DNA of 64,000 nt, taken from contig CM057058.1 in NCBI GenBank assembly GCA_029945375.1, positions 4,420,734 through 4,484,733 of the forward strand, in the 5' to 3' direction. Below, one piece after another: positions 1-12,393 of the stretch (its first letter is position 1; each line of letters opens with the position of its first letter). This stretch comes from Agaricus subrufescens (taxonomy: Eukaryota; Basidiomycota; Agaricomycetes; Agaricales; Agaricaceae). The notes under the pieces were generated by a model that was not told the DNA's origin, made no database searches, and was given only the letters and a program-made list of their open reading frames with translations. Both the position numbers and the translations under genes were made by a program.

Positions 1-534
1 TTTTTTTTTGCGCTCATTCGATCTTCGCTTTGCTTCGCGCTTTTGCTTCGACTTATGCATATCCTGAGGTGCTACCCCATTTCTTTCGTTGTAACAACAG
101 ACTTTTTTGCTTTTTTGTTAAAGCTGAGATACCAGTTGTTTTTGTTGCTTCTGATGTGGGTTTATGCAATTTGTTTTCTTAATAGTGTCGGCAGGTCAGG
201 CATTAGCTCTGAGGAAATAAGATTGTGATCGTCGGGACTTGTGAAGGGATTTAGTCCGGTTATAGCGGAGCGGAGTCATGTGATATTTGGCGATAGGGAC
301 TGGGCCCTGGCAGTCAAGCTCAAGGCCCCGGGATCAAGGGAATGCGAGAATCAACGGAAATCAAGCTCAATGATATCGATTTTCCCCCAAGGAGTTTTGT
401 TTCGTGCGGTAATGGCTGATTTCGATCGTTTGCTCAGATATGTACAGTTAAAACATTCTATAATGAATGACCCGCGGCCGGATTAGTGGCATGAACTTCA
501 ATTTCCGATCCACTAGGGTTATCGGCCCTTTGGT
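1..534. other. No gene recognised
   Basis: T-rich start followed by short open frames without recognisable motifs. This stretch lies immediately 3' of the minus-strand cytochrome P450 and probably contains its terminator and 3' UTR. Nothing else could be supported. Confidence 0.5.
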
Positions 535-2995
535 TTATTCGGCTTCTATTCGCCTGACTCTGAGAGGTACTTCGGCACCTCCGCAACCCCTCATCTTTGG
601 TCTAGGGAGTATTGAGGGATGTTTATCGATCGGCGTTTCTGGTCCGTCCAGGAGTTCGAATTTATAATGCCGGACCAGGACTGCCAAGATGACCTATATG
701 GAATTTAAGGTTAGCGGCGTGAGTATCCTACAAGAAGTCTAAAGGCCGTATATGATGTTTCTGGGAGGGAAGGGGGGGAGGTGGGGGCTGCTTACTTTGA
801 ATTCGGTTAGAGCGAAGGTTTTGCCGAGACAGGTTCTAGGACCGTCGGAGAAGGTGAGGATGTGACGGTAACCTTGGATTTCTTTGGCCCGTAGTGCCGA
901 ACTGGTTTGGGTGTTCGTTTGTAACCATCTCTCGGGTTTAAAGTCATGGGCATCGGGACCCCAGAATGCACTGCAAGTATTAAGATATCCGATGGGAGAG
1001 GTGATTATGGTGCCTTTGCTTATGGAGAGTTTGTCTGTGGTTGAACCGTTTGAAGTATTTATGGGTGTAGTGAAGGGAATGACATCGTCTTCTGTAGCCT
1101 GCGGAGGGAACGGTGAATGAGAGTGATAGTTAGACTAGGGAATACATACTACGCGGGTAGTTTCGGTTACTGGAGGATGGAGACGGAGGACCTCGTGGAC
1201 CACGGCGTCGAGGTAAGGAAGACCGGCTGTTATTTGCTCCCAAGTCGGGTCTGTTCCTCCGAGACTAGCGATTTCTATCCTAAGTTGGTCCTGTTTTTCA
1301 ATTGCCCTGGATAACTCGATCAGAGCCCACTGTTCCACCACGCCAGGAAATCCTACGGATGAGGAGCTGATAAAGACGATTTTTGAGAACGCTTACAGTG
1401 AGGCTGACTGTCAGAGACGCGGTAATCCGTTAGTATAGCCGGACACATAATTCTGAGGTAAGGCGCACTTGAGGTTGTTGCGTAGCCTAAGAAATAAACA
1501 TAAGCACACATTCTGAAATAAGATTTGTTCCCCGCATACCTGCCACTAGGAGTGTATTCTGAGAAGAAACGATAAATTCCACAAACCTTTTTCCGTTCCA
1601 TAAAATTGGAAACACATACCATTTGAGCCAGAACTTCTTCTGACGACATCTCTAGTTTGGTACCTGCATTTTCTGATTTGACTAAAAATGGATAAATGAT
1701 TATTGAATGCAAGCCCAAATGCGGAGAAATTATTTACATACTTACCTAGGATCCCAATAATGGACTTATCTGTTACGACACTGTCATTTTTTTCACCCTT
1801 AGCTTTCCTGCTTCTGGTGAGGAGCTCATCGGCGATGCGGCCCATGGTTTGTCGGAGTTGGCGGAGCATGCGATTACTCTTCGTTGGAAGGTTTTGTAGC
1901 GTCGGAAATACAGGCCCCAAAAAGAATATGATACGCGAGAAGAAATCTGTGTTGGCATCGTCGAATGAGTCGAATACTTCCACTACGGACGTATTTTTGT
2001 TTTCTAGTGCCTTGAAGTCATGTCCAAATCCACCGATACCAATAGAGTCCAACCTGACACAGCTAGTTTCAGATTCCTGTGCTGGTTCGTGCGATTCGGA
2101 CGACTCACGAAGCGTGATTCATCCTTTTTATAAGAAGAACAATCAGCAATGTGGAGCCGCACAGCAACGGTACTATAGTAATCGCCATACGAACCACTTT
2201 TGAACGTCAATGACGGCAAATTCTGCTCTCGCATTTTCGATAATAGTATCCCACGACGTCTTCATCTAAGTCGCCGTTGCTATGTCAGCTAAAAACCCGC
2301 GTTGCAATTTTTTTTTTTTTTTTTTTTTTGCATGCTTACCTTATAAACGGCATCATAGAAAACAGGCAACAGTGGTCGTATAGCGGCGTTACTAAAGGCC
2401 GGCATGAGAGTCTTACGCTGTCTATGACGTTTCAGTGGCTCCGTTAGAGCATTTTCAGAACAAACGGCATGCATGTTATTCTTTCGCACCTCTTATGGCT
2501 GTCCGCCTCGGCCCAAAGCACCCCTCGACCGAACTGAACGAACCAAACCCGGGTATTTTTGTAAGACCTGATCAAGGCGAGAAGGTGAGGCTTGGGGCTT
2601 ACCAAGTTTTCGATGAAAACGTGCGCTAATTTCATCTGCACATACCCATATGTTTCGCGGGAGTAGAAATGCGCATTAGCTTTAGGATCGCAGATGACTA
2701 TTCGTTTCGATCCAAGCGGTCCAGCAACCTGATATGCTGGACCATACTCTGCTGCCCACTGCTCATAGACAAGTTCGGGAGCCTTTTGCTCCTGGACATG
2801 ACGGTAGTGTCCGAAGATGAAACTTGGGTTACGAGGACCTCTGAGAGGTGTCGTGTGCTTGAAGCTGTTAGACAGTGCCCGCGTTATGAGAAGAAAAACC
2901 GCAAGAAAAAAAAGAAGGCTAATGATTGCTGGTGTCGCCGTGAACTGGGAGACAGAAAGCTTGGGTAGAATCGCAGAGAAGTTTGAGAGCAGCAT
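535..2995 (-). CDS. Cytochrome P450 monooxygenase (multi-exon)
   Basis: Heme-thiolate monooxygenase, expected to be anchored in the ER membrane and fed by a P450 reductase; substrate unknown. The ATG at 2995 is chosen because the upstream in-frame start is only GTG. A hydrophobic anchor follows (residues about 17-40), then a proline-rich hinge (RGPRNPSF). Spliced exons give the C-helix WAEADSHKR-QRKTLMPAFS, the region DSIGIGGFGHDFKALE, the K-helix HEVLRLHPP (ExxR, about 1160), PERW (FKPERW, near 930), and the heme loop FSDGPRTCLGKTFA with its Cys ligand (about 815-850). The last exon ends with a TAA at 535. Roughly nine exons, one of them tiny (RMNHAS, near 2130). The I-helix reads GYATT where GYETT or GxDT is usual, so the acidic partner of the catalytic Thr looks replaced by Ala. 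The style (RGxLWAExDSHKRQRK) is typical of agaricomycete P450 clans; I do not assign a CYP family. Confidence 0.85.
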
Positions 2996-4964
2996 TGAAA
3001 AGCCTTGGTAAAGTTTACTAGGATAATTAAACACAGGTCCTGCATTCAGGCTAAACCATTATCGTTGTGGTATGTAAGTTTGTGACCACTATGTTGTAGC
3101 AGAGTTTGTTCTAGTAATGGTCATGGGTATCGGCTAAAGCCAGCATAATCATGTTAATGTTAGAATGGAGGCTATGGCGAGATAAGCAAGCCTCATATCG
3201 AAACATTTCATACTCCCCATACGCCACAGCACATGTGGGGAGAGAATGAAAACACCAAGCTAACCCTATTTGGTATAAGATCATTCATGCGCCACAACCC
3301 ACGCCCGAGACGGACAAGGTTGGAAGAATGGACTAGGTTCCTTCATTCCTCAGTTTTGTTCTTGGGAACCCGGCATGTCTACCACTTTCAAATTCAGATT
3401 GAGGGTCAAGCATTTATTACTCCCTAGGGAAATAATTGACTTCTCAAGCCGGAGGCGATCATCAAAGCAGGCACTGTTCGGCCAAGCTGGGACCAATTGA
3501 GCATCTTAATTTAAAAGTTGAACATATCACCCTTGTCCTCCTTTACCTCATCACATCGATCTCTCGGGCCAGTCTCGGGCCAAGAGGTGGAGACCTGTCA
3601 ATTCACGTATTTGCGTCAGTTCATTATCGTACACGGCGTTCAATTTGTTCAACTGCGGATTTCATCCCCGAAACTAAGGCAAATATAAGAAGAAAAAATT
3701 TCATCCACCGCCAACGTACTGAGAATTGTTAAGGTGCAAGTGAATGTACGTTATACTGGTACTCGGTTTTCGTCGCGCCCCGGTAATATGTCGTATGTCA
3801 TGTCCATACCAATACCCTGAAGCTGCTTGTCACGACGTCGGACGCGGGCGCATCAGTTATACTAAATTGTCTTCTCCTGACAATCTCCTCTGCTTTTAAG
3901 GTTAGTATACATGAGGTTCTAGTTCCAAGACTCTTACCCTTCTTGCCTCATTTGCACGAGGCATCCAAATATGAATAGATGACTATCAATGACAGTCCAT
4001 GTAATGGTGGCTCTTCAACCCACATTCTCCTCCGCCTTGCTCATGACGATCCGAGTAGCCGCTAAATATAATCATGAAAATTGCCAAAATAATTGCGTAA
4101 AAGTAAATATGTAATGTTAATCAAAGCGGTTCTGGGCCTTGGCGCACACAATCCGACTCGGAAACTTTATTACACCCAACAGCCGATCGTGCGCCTGTGT
4201 ACTCTGGAGTGCCGATAAAGAGATATGGAACAGCCAGCATCCGAACAGGGTAGGATTTGCCATGTTAATCGTAAAATAATAGACGGCTGTCACACAAATA
4301 TTCCACGAGTTTTCGGAGTATCCTATGACATCGACGGGGCTGTAACAATTGTTTCCCCTGGTTTCGAGATCCACTGATGTAATTACCCGATATATTCATC
4401 GGCTTTCCGGGCGGATACCCTTTATGATACTCAGCCTATACCCTGAAATCTAAGCGTAGAAATAGGTTAAAATAATTCATATAGAACGTCATCCAATGAC
4501 TGGTGGGGAAGAGTTAAAAATCAAACCGAAAATTGCATGTGGCGCGACTTTCAAACTCACTGGGAGCATGGTCCGTCGTGCCGGCAGTACAGTAACGAAG
4601 CCACAAAGACCAGGGAGAATAGACACATGTGCCTCTGGCCGCGGAGCTGCATTGCAGGGACCAGTTCCCAGTGGGGGAAGGTGACACTGGGGTCACGTGC
4701 AATGGGCCAAGCTGCAGCCAAAGTTGCCGTTCAAGTGGCTCAGTGCGCGAGGACATCACCAACACTGGCCAGCCAGCGACATACAACACGCATGTACTAT
4801 TGAACTTCAACAACCCAGATTCGAAACATCTCTAACAATCTACTACAGGTAAAATATATCCAGGACACTGGCTCAAATTAAACTTAACGCTCTCACAAAG
4901 ATCACCGGCCATCTTCACTAGACACACCCGAGGTTACCCTAGATTTCGCGAAAGAGTATTGCAA
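2996..4964. other. Intergenic, no gene recognised
   Basis: About 2 kb between the 5' end of the minus-strand P450 and the plus-strand HAD phosphatase, so it must hold both promoters. Open frames of up to about 100 codons occur on both strands (for example 3436-3732 and 4514-4813), but they overlap in opposite directions and show no motif. Confidence 0.5.
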
Positions 4965-6200
4965 ATGTCCAAGGCCCGCGCGCGTCCGTTAATCCGAGCA
5001 TTTTTGATTGACATATCGGGAAACCTACATGTCGGCTCTGAACCTACTCCAGATGCGGTTAAGGCTTTCCATTGCCTTCGTGCATCTGGTATTCCCTTTC
5101 GTCTTTGCAGTAACACAAGTAAGGAATCAACAAATTCCGTTATTCAACGACTAAATGAACTGGGTTTCAAAATCGAGCTACCGAACCAGTCGTTCCCTGG
5201 TTCTTATCCTGGCGATCAACAGGATTCTGCTACGCGAAATCGACCTCAGGGACGACAAGAGGTGTGGACAAGCATCGGTGCAGTGACACAATACATCCAG
5301 CAACAACACCTTAAAAGGTGAGTTTCTTCTCACCGAGCAGTACAGTGTGATAGTGACTTCCCTTTGATGGTTACAAGGCCATATCTTCTGCTCACATCAT
5401 CTGCCAAAGAAGAAGTGTCTTCCATTTTGAGCGCGGTCAATGATGACATATATGATTCATCTTATGATTCCGTCGTTGTTGGACTAGCTCCTGAAGTATT
5501 TGATTATTCCCATATCAACACCGCCTTCAGGATCTTGAAGGGCGAACTGAGCGCAAATTCGAACGTCTCGGGTGCGCTTCGGAAGCCTATTAATAGGTCT
5601 ATGAGCTCTACATTTCGCCCTCCACCGTTGATTGCGACGCACAAGGCCAAGTACGTTCAGACTGAAGCTCCTGCTGGGTTATCTTTGGGTCCCGGCCCAT
5701 TTGTTACAGCACTAGAGACAGCTGCAAATGTTCGAGCGCATGTACTCGGAAAACCAACAAAACTATTTTTTGAGACCGTGATAAATGATTTTTATCTATC
5801 TGGAGAGCTGGATAAAGCAGAACAGAATGGAAAGATAATGATTATCGGAGATGATGTGGAAGCAGATCTGGGGGATGGTGCCATTGAACTGGGCCTTTGG
5901 AGAATTCTTGGTATGTGTTTTTCCCATCTTGACTCATCATTCTTGAGAAGTACTGACAATCTGGTGTCTTCGTGTTACTAGTTAAGACCGGAAAATACCG
6001 TGCAGGTGATGAATCGCGTCTCGGTATCACGCCGCCTGATGAAGTGTTCGATTCTTTCGCTGAGTGTGTGGAAAGGGTTTTGACAGAACAAGGTTGTAGA
6101 AGCCGAGAGGTAAGAGAATCTGGAACTCTGTGCTACTCTGAGAAACGCCACAATCACTAACAAATTCTGGAAGCTTGTCACGTCTCATCATAAGCTTTGA
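4965..6200 (+). CDS. HAD-superfamily (type IIA) hydrolase, HDHD2/LHPP-like
   Basis: Phosphatase of the haloacid dehalogenase fold, probably cytosolic, close to the HDHD2/LHPP branch (LHPP dephosphorylates phospholysine, phosphohistidine and pyrophosphate). Motif I is FLIDISGNLHVG (residues about 13-24), motif II is CSNTSKES, the cap holds GLAPEVFDY and ATHKAKY, then LGPGPFVTALE, the motif III Lys in GKPTKLFF, and motif IV in MIIGDDVEADL, followed by VKTGKYRAGDE. Start is the ATG at 4965 (the frame upstream offers only TTG). Introns: 5318-5377; one after WRIL (donor near 5911, acceptor near 5981) joining to VKTGKY; and one near 6113-6173 that yields a short tail ending at TGA 6198-6200. A run of about 23 residues after IELPNQ is absent from animal homologues as I remember them; it may be a real insertion or an unsolved intron. 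Confidence 0.85.
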
Positions 6201-9200
6201 CCGTTGCAACAGTCTCGGCGCGACCTTCAATTCCCGCGACCCGCCGCAGAAACATCAGAAGTGTCTCCTTGGATCAGCCTACATTAAAACACGGAACGTA
6301 TCTGGTTCGTTTATCTACATCATCTCCCAGCGCCCAAGAGAGGCCAACATGTATCGGAAAAATATTACCATGTCCATTCTACTCTATATGTTTAGCTTGC
6401 TTCCTTTCCACACAGCCCAGCGACCCAGGCAAACCATCCCGCGAAATTTCCCATGATTCATTTTTGTATCCGAGTATACACGTGATCTATCATAATCTAG
6501 ACCGGGTTTTGTTTCACAGTGTTACCTGCCGCCTTATTGAATGCTGTGAAACAGCGTATCTCTCTTTTTGTTGCGATGAATCAGGTTCGTCCTATCAAAG
6601 ATACAATTCCTTATTTAGATCTTACCGTCGGGCAGCACGGTATGTCCAAATTTAGGTAGCCCCGATCGGGTTCACGAACCCGAGAACACAGGGATTAACA
6701 TATCCCCGTTTACCCGAGTTACATCATCAGGTCAAGTCCGTGTTACCAGAATTTGGGCAATTCCTCCTTTTGTTGAATTACCTGCCGGGAAGGGTTCTTG
6801 TCAGGCTCGAGTGACAATGGGATTGGAACCTAGAGAAGGGGCCACTAGAGATAGTTCATCTCGAACTGACTGATTTCTTCCCTCACGGTGTGAAATTCAC
6901 GGGGGCTGATCACCATCGGGTAGGGCTAACCGCTGGTTCAATTGTTGAAGGTGATGGAAGCCAGCGGTATTGATGGTTATTGTCATATCACATCATTATG
7001 TTCGCGAATCATTATAAAGCTGTTTAATCGAGATAATTTAGTTAGGTAGGGCGCTGGGTAAGTCAAGTTCATCAAAATAGCGAACTAAATTGACAAGACA
7101 AACAATGGGCAATCCCTGGAGCTCCAATACCATCATCCCTTGCCTAGGCTGGATTATCAACGGAGAGAAGGCTTTCACCACTCCCGCTGGATCCTCTCCT
7201 TTTGGTAAAGTCGTGTGACTAATGGCCTCCACATAAGATCATCGTTAATTATCAAGGTTACATGCGGAGAAGAGAAGCTATAAACGCAAGGTTTCGCTGA
7301 CTTAAGAGCGCTGGACGTACGGACAGAAGCCTTCTACCGGTGTACAGACAAGAAAGCGATGGGCGTGGGTCTGGCATAGAGGCGACGCTCTAAGTCCTCC
7401 TTCTCCTTCGCATGAATCACTTCCGATGACCTCGCTTTCAGTTGATTTCGAACATGGATAGGAGTCAGAGGGGATTTCTCGGGAAGACCGCACCGAATCG
7501 GCCCGTAGAATTCAGTATTGTGTGTGTTTTTAGCTATCGGACATTCCTGATACCGGGCTTGTGGCGGTGATTCGCAAGAAGAACATTTCTCATAGAATGT
7601 TGCTGGATACTACTTGTGACCTTTTCCCCTACATCACGGACACTATGTCAAAGGGATGATCTACATCAATGGCAGATGTTTGACGATGAACGTGAATCCC
7701 ACTCGAGATTGTCTAGTACTAGTATTCTTTCTGATTTCTATGCAAAAGAGGCTATTTTTGATTCAAGACGTGATCTTTTAACCGATGATCAAGGGGTTGT
7801 GTCACAAACCCACAAATAGATCCCGAATGCAAGTATAACCAGACGCCGAGCAACCCATGCTTATGTGTCTGGCTTCTGTTATCCAGGGGCTTCCTCGTGT
7901 ATTGCGGCCTCTCCTATCCCCAGGTATTGAAGTGACGGCTCCCACAAGTAAGAAGTTTGAATTTCTCCATTTGTTAAAACGGTCCAAGATGCATACTGAG
8001 AGTATCAGTTCAAGTTGGAGATCTAGGCGCTTGTGTGAATGTTTACAATGGGACCTGATCATCCCCCCCCCATTGAACGGACAAACTTAAAAATGGTGGC
8101 GTAGGCTGTGTACGCATGTACAAATCCACAAGTAGACGTCACTTTGTTCACGGGCTGTTGTAATTCAAGTGTGCTCGCTTTACCAAATCGTAATGCTTCG
8201 ATTTGTCCCCACTGGAATTCCGAAAAAAATGAAGCGACATTTCTGGCCGTGAGAACCAACTAACTGCGGCACAAGGTGCTTGTTGTTGGTATATTAATAA
8301 TAACCCGATGAGCGTTCGCTATTATCTCGCGTCCGTAACCCCTAGTCATACATGCCGTTCCAGATTAGCTTGTCACGTCCTTGACGACGGGGTTCGCAGT
8401 AGTTACTATTATAGAAGGTTGGAAAAGAATAATAATCATAATGGCAGTGAAAAAGATAATGGCTGAAACGCTTTAGGGTTTTTGTTCTCTTCTCTTGAAC
8501 CACATCTATCTATCATTGATTCATCATTCACGTTCAGTAAACTGACAGTTCCGGTGAATATTATGATTACCGTGAGGGAGTTGCACTAGCAGAAAAGGTA
8601 GATGGATGAGAACGGTAGCTTAGCACGATCGTCATCGCCCGATTGCTGAATTAGGTATTGATGCATAATGGTGATGACAGTGGTGAAAAGAATGATTGAT
8701 GAAATCGGTAAGACCAGTTTGTAGCCTATATGAACCGATCAGACTATAACAGACAATACTCAGCGAAGGCCCGTCCGAGTCGGTTAGATTTGGGGTAGAA
8801 CTGTTCTTCCTCTGTCATGAGGAGTTTCTCAAGTTGTGGAATTCTGTATTTGAGCATGATTTAGACGAAAAAGGGATAATGGGTCTGGGCTGTGCTGCGC
8901 TAATTAACCGTGAGATAATGAACATTGCATATGACTCAGTTAGAGGTGCACGATGAGAAAAGATGATTTTCGGGTTTCGGCTAAACCGGCGATTCATCCG
9001 ACATTGTGTGAAAGCAGCGAGGGGACAAGAGCGAAAGAAGCGAAAATGAACAAAGAACGTAGAGGCCTTGAACAGATCGGGAAAAGAACGCAGAACTGGC
9101 TACATTCGTTTTCTAAACATGCGCAACTCCACCATTAGGCCGCCATTTTAACACTAACGTTCGATGGATTGCCGAGGAGGTCGGGATATCAAGTGAGCCG

Positions 9201-10646
9201 GTAGTCTCAGTGGTCCAGGATGAACGCAGCGGCGAAGCACACATTTGGAGCTTCCTTGCGCAGTAGAGCTTGAGGGCCAGGTTGGATGCCGGGAAAGAAG
9301 ATTGGCTCGATTAGGATTGGTGTTCCACCTAGATTGGCAGTCGAGGTCCCGGCATGTGGATAGGTTGTCCCACCACTAGACATCCCATTGCAAATTAGAA
9401 AACGGCGTGGCCGAGTGCGTGCGTGGTGATGGATGGCACCTGAAATGAACTTGGCACAATGGCTCTTTGTGTAATCCACTACCACAGTAATCACGTCACT
9501 GATAACCGGGGGATGGTTGTGCCAGGAGATTAAAAAAGCATGGGGTGTATAGCCGCCTGCCCGCAATTCATTCGATTTGACGCTCATTCACCGGGCATGG
9601 ACTGCACACCCAGAAGGATTCTCTTGGCTCAAATTGAAATGGATAAAGGCAGTCCATTATGATAGGTATTGGTCGAGATCCGTAACGACAAATTCAATGG
9701 GTAAAGTAATAGTTTGAGTGAGTGACAATAGGTAGGATGGAATTCAGCAGGCATAAATCTTGAGCATAATGAGAATTGACTAGCGCATTCCTTCGCATGT
9801 TCTGCACCGGAGTTAGTGCGACACGCCTTGGGAATTATGGGCCGAAGCAGGAGGAAGGGGAGACAAGGGGGGGCAAACGGGTTAGTTCTTATCCGCGCAG
9901 TCCAAGGACGTTGGGTTCGGGGACTTGAATGAATGGCATGATAATCTGAGCGAACGGAACGGAGGGATTGTTTGGGACGGTGGATAGCCATGATGGGGTG
10001 GGCAGGACAGGCGATCCTCCGAGTTGTACGTACGTGGGGAGGAGAGGACGAGATTCTCCAGCGTGTTTTTGGGGATGGCCGGGCGGTATTCCGCGGCCCT
10101 GGAGGGTATGTCGACCAGGGGGCAGGCGAGAGTTGTAAATCATCCTGATCAGCTGGTTTGAACGCCGAAGAACGTGGTGGAAATGACCAGATCGGCAGTG
10201 AGTCATTAGGGCGGCGAATACTTTGAATGCCGGGGCATCGTCACCCAATCCGCCAAGCGCCCGCGTCAGTTCGCCTTCCTATCTGGGAAAGCCACCCCCT
10301 TCTCCGGCGTCCGGCCGGGAAGCCCACAGAAAGGCCGCTTAAATACGCGCGATGCGATCGACGCCGCTGTCACGCGGCCGTGACGTGCATCGAGATCGCG
10401 ATTGCTGAAACGACGATCCGTGACATGTGTCCCTTCTGCTACAGTTTGCTGCGGGGGCCCATGCAGGTGCTTGTGTGAGGGGACCGGGCAACGCAGGGCG
10501 AAACTCTGTTCCCGCCCGAGGCTGGCTACGGGGCTGGCACCGCCAGGGGACAAGGGGCCAGGGCCAGACGCCAATCCGGGTTGGATAATGGAGGCAGGCC
10601 ATATCGGGCCATGTTGTCACGCCCGCTTGGCGTTACAGAGGAAACC
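6201..10646. other. Long intergenic region, no convincing gene
   Basis: About 4.4 kb. Several open frames of 60-126 codons exist, the longest starting with ATG at 9587 on the minus strand and ending at 9207. None shows a recognisable domain, splice-linked extension or biased composition. The last 600 bases are GC-rich and probably belong to the promoter of the zinc-finger gene downstream. The rest could be decayed gene or transposon sequence; I see nothing that settles this. Confidence 0.4.
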
Positions 10647-10655
10647 TATTTAAAA
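10647..10655 (+). promoter_or_regulatory. Possible TATA-like element upstream of C2H2 gene
   Basis: TATTTAAAA lies about 170 bp before the ATG of the zinc-finger gene. It is followed by a pyrimidine-rich stretch (about 10770-10816, rich in CCCC and CTCC) such as often precedes fungal start codons. Position and sequence only; not proven. Confidence 0.3.
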
Positions 10656-10816
10656 GGGATCGGGTAGGAGGCGACTTTTGTTTGCAGGGAGTCCATAACG
10701 GCCCACAAGGCTCGAATCTCACACCGTCATTTTTAGCTATCTCGGTTTCTTATTAGATCGCCTCGCCCCCTTATAATCCTCTTCGCTACCCCTCCCATCT
10801 CCGCCCCTTGTACTCA

Positions 10817-12393
10817 ATGGCGCCCCAGTCCGTCTCCCTCCCCGGCATCCACGAGCTCTTTCCAGGCAGGTCCTCCCTCCTCCGCGCCGTGCCCGACTGA
10901 CCTTCTCCGTCCAGAACATCTCATGAACTCTCCCCCCTCGTCCAGGGTAAGCTACCGCTTCGATCCCGAGCCCGCCCATAACTCATGTCCTTCTCAGATT
11001 CCCTCTCCTCCGTCGAGTACACACCCCGACCATGCCCACACCAGCTGCAGTCCGCAACTTCGAGCTCCTCTTCTAGGCCAACCCTCCTCGGGGCCTTCTC
11101 ACTTGGCCGTCCATGGCTCTTCCCACCGTGGTACAGTGACACGGGCCTCGAATAGCACCTCTGAGTCACACATTGCCCCACCCCCGCGTTCTTCACATTC
11201 AATCTCCACCGACCATGACCATTATCAACGCAGCCGTCCTGCATTCCATCCTGCGTCTGTAAGTCACTCCCACCGGGGACAGGCTGGTCCCGAACGTCAT
11301 ACCTACCCCGACCATCAACCCCCCTCGGATCGGCCAGATCTTTGGCCTGTCTCTCGCCCAGCGTCATCGTCTCATGCCCACAATGATTCTGAAAGCCTCA
11401 CCGACGACGAAACTCCTCAAGCCGGTGCACCCTCGGGTGTTCCGCGCAAGCACGTTTGTCCGATTTGCCGCAAGGCCTTTAACCGCCCAAGCTCCCTCAA
11501 AATTCATTATAATACCCATACCGGCGCAACTCGTACGTTCACTTACTATCGCTATCACGCACAAACTAATCCATGTTTCAGCATTCCGTTGCCCTTGGCC
11601 CAGATGCGGCCGTGAGTTTAATGTAAATTCAAACATGAGGAGACACCTCCGCAACCACAACATAAGCTCTGGACAGGAGACACCCGACGATGGTATCCGC
11701 CGTCGCCGTCGCCGATCCAGCGCAAACTCCTTGCAGAGTCCTATAACAACAGGGCAACAGTCGGCAAGCAGCCCGCGGACAGTGCCCCAAGGCAATCCAT
11801 CTCACCATCAGGCCCCGCCGCCGCAATACAGCGTCCCATCTCACCTCTCAGAAGCCTCGCATCATTACATGCGATACAGAGTTTATGATTATCCTAAGGA
11901 TCACAAAGGAGGTATGGATCCAGATGAAGCGGAAGAATACCCTCCTGCATCTGGAGATCCTCACCGCCACATGCGGATGCCTGTGTCCGTTGCGAGGAGT
12001 CTTCAGGCCCCAGTAGTAGTGCCTCATGGTGCCCCTCAAAGGCACAGTGGACTGTCAGTTTCTCAGGAGGATTACCATTCTCACCACCGCTCTCATTCCG
12101 GTTCTTCTGGTAGAATGCTTACGCGTGCTTTGACCCCTGGATCAAGCTTCCACTCCTCCTCTCCATCTCCTTCGCCATCGCCGTCTCTTTCCCCAACTTC
12201 CTCTTCTTTTAATTCCCCTCCCCCGTCTACGTACGCTTCGCCTGCTCAGTCACCAGCGCTGCTACCGCGTCAGCACCAAACTCAATACAGCCCTTCGATG
12301 CCCTATCTAAGAGGGGCTCGAGACTCCCACGTCTCGACTGCTCTACGACCTGCTTTCAATGGTGCTGGCCACAACGTTGGCCCTCGGCATTAA
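10817..12393 (+). CDS. C2H2 zinc-finger transcription factor
   Basis: Nuclear DNA-binding protein, about 490 residues. The N-terminus MAPQSVSLPGIHELFPEHLM is built across intron 1 (10866-10914). A Ser/Pro/His-rich region follows, then two C2H2 fingers: CPICRKAFNRPSSLKIHYNTH (C-x2-C, H-x4-H) and, across intron 2 (11533-11581), FRCPWPRCGREFNVNSNMRRH (C-x4-C with H-x4-H). After them come a basic run RRRRRRSS, which may act as a nuclear signal, and a long Ser/Pro-rich tail ending at TAA 12391-12393. Intron 1 needs a GC donor: only GC at 10866 keeps the frame, the GT three bases on does not. A stretch of 51 bases from 10949 looks like an intron (GTAAGC...TTCTCAG) but is also open and divisible by three, so two isoforms are possible. 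Paired fingers with a disordered tail are common in basidiomycetes; targets are unknown. Confidence 0.87.

Noticed and set aside
9207..9587. 126-codon minus-strand frame with ATG
   Set aside because: Single exon, no recognisable domain, unusual low-complexity His/Thr stretch. Length is possible by chance in this GC-rich stretch. Not called a gene.
9889..10248. 119-codon minus-strand frame in GC-rich DNA
   Set aside because: Overlaps other frames and lies in the likely promoter side of the zinc-finger gene; no motif.
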